NCBI GenBank assembly: GCA_021234155.1
Contig: JAJEKV010000300.1
Location: 62,001-126,000 of the forward strand
Origin: Isoetes taiwanensis
Lineage: Eukaryota > Streptophyta > Lycopodiopsida > Isoetales > Isoetaceae
Direction: 5' to 3'
Length of the DNA: 64,000 bases
Shown here: positions 57,401-64,000 of the stretch, piece by piece
How positions within the stretch are numbered: the first letter of the stretch is position 1
How the letters are laid out: each line of letters opens with the position of its first letter
The notes under the pieces: model-generated
The model's database searches: none
Told to the model about the DNA's origin: nothing
Seen by the model: only the letters and a program-made list of their open reading frames with translations
Made by a program: the position numbers and the translations under genes

Positions 57401-58472
57401 TCTAATCTTTGCCTTAAGCCTCCACCCCTCGGCAATTCCCGATTTCTTCTTTTTCAATTTCTAATCTTATGCTTTCCTTTTCTTCCTCGATCCGTAGGGG
57501 AGTTTGTTCCTCGATTTTGAAGGTGGGCCATCTTACTGTGATGAATGGCTTTTCCCCAATTCTTCAGCCAGACTTTGATAGCTTTTGCCACTCGGATCCA
57601 CCAGTACATCCAGCCTGATTTACCAGTAGGTTTGGGGAATCTGGCAATGACCTCCCGCAAGTGACCTATCTAAGAACTCCTCATGCTCAAGCAAATTGTC
57701 GTTCAAATTTTGAAGTAGGTTTTCCTCTTTTTCTTATCGGGAATTTCTCGCCATAATTCTAAAGCTGCTGTGGATAGTGATCTGAAAGAGTGTAACCTTC
57801 CAGATTAATTACTCTGCAACTATCATTCCACAAATTCTCTGAAAGATAAAATCTATCATGTAAGCATTGGGTGGGGTCAACCCTTTTGTCAGTCCAACTA
57901 AAAGTGCCGGGCTTAGTCCTAGCAAGGTTTAGGTTGTGACTTGAACAAGGTCGAGCCAAACTTCCTTCTCTTGCTTCACAAGGGTCTGAAGTTCTTGTTC
58001 TTCATGAAGCTGTTGGTCACCATATTGAGGTCTCCCCGAGAATGCATTCATCAAACTCTATGTTATCAAGACTGGCCTTGACTTTTTTCCAAACATCAAT
58101 CCTTTCAGCAGAATTATTATAAGCATAAATATTAACTAAAGCCAATTTAATACCTACAAAAGTACACATAAGAATTTGCCATCTACCATCTCTACCATTA
58201 ATCATATAAATGTCGGCAAGAATGTCGAGATCTTTCTTCCAAGCAATCGCAATACCTGCAGAAGAGTCATTAGCGGGAATAGACCAAAGACTATAGCTGG
58301 GGGGAAGGGTCCTACTAATGATGAGCTCATGATTTAAGTCATGGATTTTATGTTCTTGGATAAAAAGAATGTCAGGGTTAAGGGAAGATAGGCAAACTTT
58401 GAGTCTGTCCCTTTTGATGTTACTATTAATTCCCTGGAGGTTCCAGGTAATGCAGGTAATGTTCCTATTCAT
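54430..58472 (-). pseudogene. LINE ORF2: endonuclease, reverse transcriptase, C-terminal zinc region
   Basis: APE-type endonuclease (58472-58017, then 57959-57759) has ITWNLQGINS, FIQEHKI, and the SDHYP end. The usual GDFN reads GETS, so a catalytic residue region is damaged. Reverse transcriptase (57457-56266) has KSPGPDGP, DYRPISLTNVIYKIISGTIA, ALIKLDITKAFDTVSWNFLF, QNCPLAPFLFLIIMEAL and an intact FADD. Later frames (56097-55540, 55409-55038) carry RCWTPVAMVECC and the zf-RVT-like WSSPIPPKIKSFIWQLWHKA, then CPRCLGHKEDEEHLF. The last piece (55031-54813) has LLWRIWKGRNNFIF. The order is canonical for plant L1. Several frameshifts and a one-base interruption near 57080 make it inactive. Confidence 0.9.
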
Positions 58473-60427
58473 CAGTATTTATATTTACCCAAAGCCCTCT
58501 TGGCCTGAATGGTTTGCTTCCTCGGGCTGGATCTGCTTGGGCCAAGGTAGAGCTTCTTCTTGCCTCTGCCTTTTCTTTTTTCTACCACATTCCATTCTCT
58601 GTCATCCATGTCCAAGAGATCTTCAATGCTTACCTGGGATGTGCTTTCCTCTTCTTCTTGCTGCCAGGACTCAGGAACAGGGATCTTAGGAATAGTGAAG
58701 ATAAGACCACCTGTGTCCATCCTAACAGAGCTTAATATTTTTGATGAGAACAGTCATATCTTCACCAATCACCACCTTTGAATCACTGTGATATTCAACT
58801 ACTTCATTAGGGGTGATTGCATTTTGAAGGACTACCACCTCATTTGGGGTAATTGCATTTTGAAGGACCTGCTTATTTTCATGAGTCTCCATGTTTCTGT
58901 TATCCACCTTTATATCCTTATTGAAAACTTTTGGAATCCAGACCTGCTTCTGTTGGGCTTGAATAGGAGTACCTTTAAGCTCATGAACTGGCCCTTTTGA
59001 GTAAGTGATGTTCAGATCCAGGAATTCATCCTTTTTTATCCTGATTTTAATTTTCCTTTTCCAGTCCGAACTGATTCTTTTGGAGATGCAAACTGATGGA
59101 AAATTGGTTTGGGGTATGTTGATTTCGATGACCTCCCCCAAGGATTCGGAAATGGCAGTAAGATGAGAACTCGTCCAAAAGGCTGGGGGGAGGTTAGGAA
59201 ATGAGAGCCAAGTAGTGGTCTGAATTCCATTGTTCGTGCCCGGAATGAAGTTAGGGGACCATTTCATAAGGTAAAAGGGGGCATTATATATGGGATCGAG
59301 CTTCCTTCTCAGAATCTGCTTAACCCCAAGTTCATCCCTACAAACAATTTGGAAAGTATTTTTATCCAACTTAAGAATAGACATAATTGGAATGTGTTGG
59401 GCCTTAGTAATCCAATTTTTAACTTCCGATTGGGGAGGACAATCACGCGGGAAGTGGATGAGAATAGCATATTTGGAGAACATGTCAGAGGCGTAATCAT
59501 CTAAAACACCAAAAGATCAATAAAAATCCTTACTATTAACTTTCGACTCCGGAACCCTCCGACCGAAAGGTGGGGAATCAGTATCATTCATGAGCACATT
59601 TTTATAAGAAATGGGATAGGAAGGACCTTTAGTTTTGTCGTTCTTGCCGAGAATAGGAATGGAGTTGCTAATCTTGTTTTCTCCAATTTTTGTCTTTGTA
59701 ATGTTCAGAGCTGAGAGCTTCACTTCCCCGCAGTTCTCGCAGTCACAAGAGTTAACTTCTTCCGGATTAAAGAAGCCATTTGAGTCTTTGATCTCACATT
59801 TCTTCGCCGACTTCTTGCTTTTCATTTGATATACTTCGCCGGTATTAACTCCTTCGAGGTTCGTTAAGAGCAAGCCCCTGATCTAAATATTTTCCTTTCT
59901 CTTTCAATGACATGGTCTTCTCGTGATCTTCCCATCTCTTAATCAACTTGATGCTTGCATTGATGTTTCCCTTATCTCGTCCCATTGAATGATCGTTTTT
60001 TAACCTTTGCCGGAAGTTCATCCATGAACGCATCGAAAACACTTGTTCTTTTAGTTTTGCAGCAATCTGCCTTGGTGTGCCCCCTGTTTTAGTCGATTAT
60101 CAGTTTGTACAGTGTGCTATCCAATTCTTGCACAAAACCGAAGGTGTTCCAGACCCAATCTCTGTCATTGGCTCTCCCTTCCAAGTAATCCCTATCTATT
60201 GCAGCCATCTTTTCCTTGCATGCCAGGATACCGACCTCTTCTTGCACCCCCATGCAGAAGGCTGCTGCTTTCTGCTGATCTTTTACAATTTCAAGACCTG
60301 TGTAAATCCCTTTCAGAGTTTCCCAGGCTTTATCTCTTCTGCTGTCTAACCAAAAGATGTGAGTCCATTCCTCATCCTCGATGATCTTGTCGCTTCTATT
60401 GGATGATGTTGAAGCTTTGGTTCTCAT
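58473..60427 (-). pseudogene. LINE ORF1 (DUF4283-like), broken
   Basis: ORF1 proteins of plant L1 elements bind the element RNA. The start MRTKASTSSNRSDKIIEDEE at 60427 runs to 60089. Further pieces are at 60042-59845, 59873-59517 (with a CDCENCGE cysteine cluster), 59483-58722 and 58720-58472. The 253-aa piece (59483-58722) has FPRDCPPQSEVKNWITKAQH, ILRRKLDPIYNAPFYLMKWS, and WLSFPNLPPAFWTSSHLTAI followed by ISESLG. That is the DUF4283 pattern. A small internal duplication repeats VLQNAITPNEVV. The C-terminal piece is Lys/Arg-rich. At least four frame changes are present. Confidence 0.75.
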
Positions 60428-61228
60428 GGTGAACGGTTTGATACCGGACTCGGAATAGAATCCAAAACAACATAAGATCATACACTTAAGTTTAATTTAA
60501 ACGATCAGCTTCCTATTAAAGTTAAATGTCAAAATTTAGGCTATATTTGTACTTATACAAAATTATATAGCCTTACAAGGTTAGTTCTTACAATAATCCA
60601 AAACATTATTATAGAAGTTATTAGGGTTCATAATCTAAATTATGGTTCCCCCATCTTCTCGTAATGCGCCCCACCTTGAAGCTCCTTCTCACTTGCCTGC
60701 ACATGGAGCATATTACGTTAGTTTAATTAATAAGTTTGTGGTTTTAGGGGACCACCCCCCTTACCAATACCTTGCACTCGATCATGGCCCTTTCGGATTT
60801 GAGCTTAAGGACCATTTAAGATGATCCCATCATCGCCCATGATCAAGTGCTACCTTGTACTTTCGGTTACGGTCGAAAGTACCCCCTAGTGCATCATGCC
60901 CCAAGGGTTTTAAGCTAGGGAACGTCTCACGATCCCATCATCGCACATGATCACTTTAACCTTCACCATGACCCCCCTATGGCCAGGTGTGCGAACCCCA
61001 AATCGTGGCATAGAGAGCATCCGACCGATGTCTCATCATCGCGCACCATGCCTTTCCTCTCTCTCTCGCATGACCCTATTGGTCATGCGCACCTCTTGGT
61101 GCATGTTGGCCTAGAGAACTTTTTTTAAAGGCTTATCTCATCATCGCCCACATGTTCCAAGATTCTGGCCTATGTATTCCACTAGCTAGAATACATCTGC
61201 CAGAACTAGAGGCTAACTAAGAAACATA

Positions 61229-62600
61229 CTAACCTAACCTCCCTCGGCAAGTCGGGTCAACCAAGCCTGAGACGAGCCCATCAAACTCCTTCATAAATTC
61301 GGGTATTGCTTCTCCAAATCCCCGCTTCAATACCCATGTCGCTGTCTTCCATGGGCAAGTGCTTCCACTTGACCAAATACCGGAGGAACTGAGACCTCCT
61401 AGTCTTCTTGAATGACTTATCAAGAAGTAACTCGTGCACAATTTCAACCTGCTTCCTCGGCCATTTCCAACAACGTTGGAGCATCCAAAACCTCATCAGG
61501 ATTAGGATTGTGCCTTTTCAATAAACTTACGTGGAAAACCTTGTGAACTTTGAGATGGGCGGGAGATCCAACTTGTAGGCTTGGGAGCCCACTCTCTCTC
61601 AAAAATCTTGAACGGACCAGCCCATCTAGGGGCAAGCTTCTTGCAACTCCCAATCTGAAGCTTAGCTTGCTTGACCTTGATCTTCAACCACACGCTATCG
61701 CCTACTTTGAACTCTCTTACGGTCCCTATGCTTGTCGGCTACACTCTTCACGACTTCTTTGCGCTAGGAGGTAACCCCTCACTTCTTCCACCAACCGCCG
61801 CATGTCTCCTAGCATCCTGGCCGGGATACTTCAACCTTAGACATGGGGTTGTGCCAAGTATCCGGGGTTAAGCACCGGTACCTCGTAATTTACCATGAAA
61901 GGAGACATCCGAGATGACTCTGCTTGGCACTATTGTGGCGAATTCCACCAAGTGGATGTACTCATCCCACTTGGACTGCTTATTCCACACAAAGCTTCGA
62001 AAGCATGTCTTCCAAGATTCGATTTGTCCTCTCCGTCCGGACCATCTGTTTGGGGATGATATGCCGCGGCTCATGGAGAGCTTCGGCCTCAATGGTGCTA
62101 AAGAGGTCCCGCCAAAAAGCACTCATAAACTTGGAATCTCTATCGATATTATCTCCTCGAGGCATGCCATGGAGCCTAAAAAATCTCCTTCACAAATAGC
62201 TTGGCAAGATCTAATCTTCGTGTCAAGAGTTCTACAAGGCACAAAATGTGCCATCTTAGATAATTTGTCTACTACGCCCATCAATGCATCCTTGCCCCAA
62301 GAGTCTTGGGAAGTCCTGTGATAAAGTCCATACTTACCACTTCCCATTTCGCGATTCTAAGACCGCTAGAGGTTCCAAGGCTCACGGAATTCGACTGCTG
62401 CTCCGCTTTGGTTTTCGACATAACCGGCACTCACGTAATATATCTTGCTATTCCGCTTCTTCATTCCCGCCGAAATAGCTACTTCGAATCTTGAAGTAGG
62501 TCTTCATAAAACCCTGCATGCCCCGCTATTATTGTTGTGTGTGTCATGAAGAATTAGCTTCCTTATACGGACGATTCGGGTACATACAACTTATGTTTAT
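61229..62600 (-). pseudogene. Gypsy integrase with chromodomain
   Basis: Pieces in several frames. A zinc-region remnant with ECRLCRKPKRSSSR lies near 62430. The catalytic core start MGVVDKLSKMAHFVPCRTLD is in 62347-62123. HPQTDG-like sequence lies near 62060. WNKQSKWDEYIHLVEFA is in 62122-61868. The GPF region RWAGPFKIFERE and LKVHKVFHVSLLKRHNPNPD is in 61693-61444. The chromodomain RRSQFLRYLVKWKHLPMEDS lies in 61496-61281. The chromodomain is thought to steer insertion toward marked chromatin. Stops break the frame repeatedly. Confidence 0.85.
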
Positions 62601-62698
62601 GGTACAACAAGTTGCCTTCCTTCTTATAATGCTTGAAGGCTTCTCATTCCTTATCTGTTCTAGCCTCCCTAGAGAGGCTTTCCCATACCTCCTTGAAA

Positions 62699-64000
62699 TC
62701 ATAGATCAAATGGTAATGTCTCCTCAATTTTCTTGCCATACCCACTTTCGAAAAGAGTTGATATAGCATTACAATGAGTTCTCGCCTCAAGAGGTCTTCT
62801 AGAAAGAGCATCGGCGACCACATTCAACTTACCTGGCTTATAAGCAATCTCAAAGTCATACTCTTCTAGGAATTCCATCCACCTCCTTTGCCTTAGATTA
62901 AGGAGTGGTTGAGTAAAGATGTATTGGAGGCTCTGGTGATCAGTATCTAACTGAAACTTCCTCCCAAGCAAATAATGCCTCCAAATACGAAGAGCTCTGA
63001 CAATAGCTAGAAGTTCTTGATCATGGGTTGGATAGCGCTGCTCGGTGTCGTTCAACTTCTTGGAATCATAAGCTATTACTCTTCCTTCTTGCATAAGGAC
63101 TCCACCTGTCGCTATCTTACTTGCATCCGTTGCTATTATCTTGTCCTTGTCTGGATCTGGCAGAACTAGCACTGGTGCTACTTGGCCACGTCAGATATCC
63201 TAGACATCATTTAATGATATCCCATCAATGTGGCAGAATATGACGGCGTGCCAGTGTGGCATATCAACAAGCCACGCAAGCATAGTCGACATGTCAGATC
63301 TAAGTCTTGTCGTTAAATGACGTCTAAATGTCCTTTAATGACATCGACATCTTTGAACGACATTGACGTCATTAGAGGACGTCTGGACGTCGTTCAACGA
63401 CACTGCCATGTTGTTCAGCCACGCCGATCCCTTGTAGTGAAGAAAGCAAATGTGACTAAAAAGGCTGACAAGGAACTGGAATCTAAGACAGTTTTGGCCA
63501 TTGCCATGGAAGAGTTTTATGCGTTAAGGCCTCCTTAAGCTTTTCAAATGAAGCTTGGACATTTTCTAACCAATGTGTTCTCCAATCTTTCACCTTAACA
63601 CTCTTAGTGAGGTCCGTCAAAGGGGACGCCCACTTGGCGAAGTCCTTCACGAACTTCCTGTAATACCCCCGCTGGACCTAGAAAGCTTCTTACCTCCGCC
63701 ACATTCTTTGGAGCTGGCCAATCCACTCACTGCCCGATCTTTGCGGGTCGGTGGAGATCCCATCCGCCCGATATGACATGGCCCAAGTACTCCACTCTTC
63801 GGTAGCAAAGTGGCATTTGGAGAGCTTTCCATACAAACGATCTTTGCCTCAACTTTTCTAACACCCTTCTCAAATGTCGACTATGATCTTCAATGGACTT
63901 GTCGTAGACTAGAAAGTTGTCGAAGAAGACAATGACAAACTCATCTAGAAAATCCCGAAGACGTCGTTCATGAGGCGATAAAAGTTCTTTGGAGCATTCG
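62699..64000 (-). pseudogene. Gypsy reverse transcriptase (partial) and RNase H
   Basis: RNase H (63172-62699, 157 aa) has [20 protein letters not shown], then [31 protein letters not shown] and VVADALSRR. These include the three catalytic acids of the domain (D in TDAS, E in QELLAI, D in TDHQS). Right of it the reverse transcriptase end runs to the window edge in shifted frames: VFFDNFLVYDKSIEDHSRHL (YxDD degenerate), VEYLGHVIS, and VRSFLGPAGYYRKFVKDFAK. A foreign stretch (63178-63525) separates KLKEALTH from [12 protein letters not shown]. Confidence 0.85.
63178..63525. mobile_element. Insertion in Gypsy pol, rich in GACGTC/AACGAC words
   Basis: About 348 bp interrupts conserved pol sequence between EALTH and APVLVLPD. 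It begins (plus sense) TACTTGGCCACGTCAG and contains a run of half-palindromic words (AAATGACGTC, AATGACATCGAC, GGACGTCTGGACGTC) at 63310-63410. The last part encodes a short plus-strand frame (SLVVKKANVTKKADKELESK). No target duplication beyond TGC is visible. The element type is unknown. Confidence 0.5.

Larger units (their letters stand above)
54289..60462 (-). mobile_element. Nearly full-length L1-type LINE with 17-bp target-site duplication
   Basis: CAAAACAACATAAGATC flanks the element at 54272-54288 and 60463-60479. On the minus strand it starts with a short leader at 60462, has ORF1 from ATG 60427, ORF2 from about 58472, and ends with a short A-run (six A, complement of 54289-54294). 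At 6174 bp it has the expected length for a complete plant L1-like LINE. Both ORFs contain frame changes and stops, so it is inactive, but the intact duplication shows insertion was not ancient. Confidence 0.92.
54145..61215 (-). repeat. Candidate 3' LTR of the third Gypsy element, split by the LINE
   Basis: Two pieces, about 54145-54288 and 60463-61215, become continuous when the LINE is removed. The left piece contains ATTCTCCCCCCCTTAGGAC, then a GCTGTCCCCAGC palindrome. The right piece lies directly downstream (minus sense) of the chromodomain end of the Gypsy pol. The layout fits a 3' untranslated region plus LTR of that element. No second LTR is in the window to confirm it, and the borders are approximate. 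Confidence 0.4.
61220..64000 (-). mobile_element. Third Ty3/Gypsy element (chromovirus type), 3' part of pol
   Basis: On the minus strand, reverse transcriptase enters from the right edge of the window, followed by RNase H, integrase and a C-terminal chromodomain. The 5' half lies beyond 64000. Many frame changes and an insertion (about 63178-63525) show it is inactive. A chromodomain after integrase identifies the chromovirus branch, unlike the Tat-like element at 24-28 kb. Confidence 0.85.

Noticed and set aside
1-64000. tRNA, rRNA, CRISPR or bacterial operon features
   Set aside because: I found no cloverleaf-compatible tRNA sequence, no rRNA-like stretch, and no evenly spaced repeat-spacer array. 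The intron-bearing genes and transposons are eukaryotic.

Overview
This is nuclear DNA of a land plant. The evidence is one intact ten-exon nuclear gene for a predicted plastid CPBP-type membrane protease, a broken plant-type choline-transporter-like gene, GT-AG introns throughout, and a dense load of plant-style transposons (Helitrons, CACTA, Ty3/Gypsy, two kinds of LINE). The species cannot be fixed from the sequence. I lean weakly towards a large-genome non-angiosperm such as a fern, and that is inference only. Almost everything except the CPBP gene is decayed mobile DNA, so the many short open frames should not be read as genes.

Layout. 0-5 kb: short tandem and foldback repeats with no gene. 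6.5-11.4 kb: a Helitron zone. It holds the terminal exons of an unrecognised gene, then internal exons of a choline-transporter-like gene, then a Helitron 3' hairpin and end at 8947, then an eroded Helitron helicase ending in a second hairpin at 11366. A small poly(A) retroelement with target-site duplication sits inside the helicase. 11.6-14.7 kb: a fragment of a Gypsy integrase and a 5'-truncated LINE with a microsatellite tail. 15.25-17.41 kb (minus): the intact CPBP gene. 17.5-24.3 kb: mostly unassigned sequence with two LINE tail fragments.

24.3-27.9 kb (minus): a Tat-like Gypsy pol with two RNase H domains. 28.3-31.3 kb (minus): a CACTA transposase relic. 31.3-34.3 kb (minus): a jockey-type LINE. 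34.3-42.2 kb (minus): a second Gypsy element with primer-binding site and candidate LTR, containing GC-rich gene-like blocks of unknown origin. 42.2-54.1 kb: a strikingly symmetric inverted-repeat region built around a 19-bp satellite, with an unrecognised 222-codon frame in one arm. 54.1-64 kb (minus): a chromodomain Gypsy whose apparent 3' LTR is split by a nearly full-length L1-type LINE with a 17-bp target-site duplication.

The elements are nested and mostly in minus orientation from 24 kb onward. The only locus I would call a working gene is the CPBP protease. The most unusual items are the domain order of the Tat-like Gypsy element, the inverted satellite-bearing arms with their orphan frame, the family of LINE ends with different microsatellite tails, and the likely Helitron capture of two host-gene fragments.
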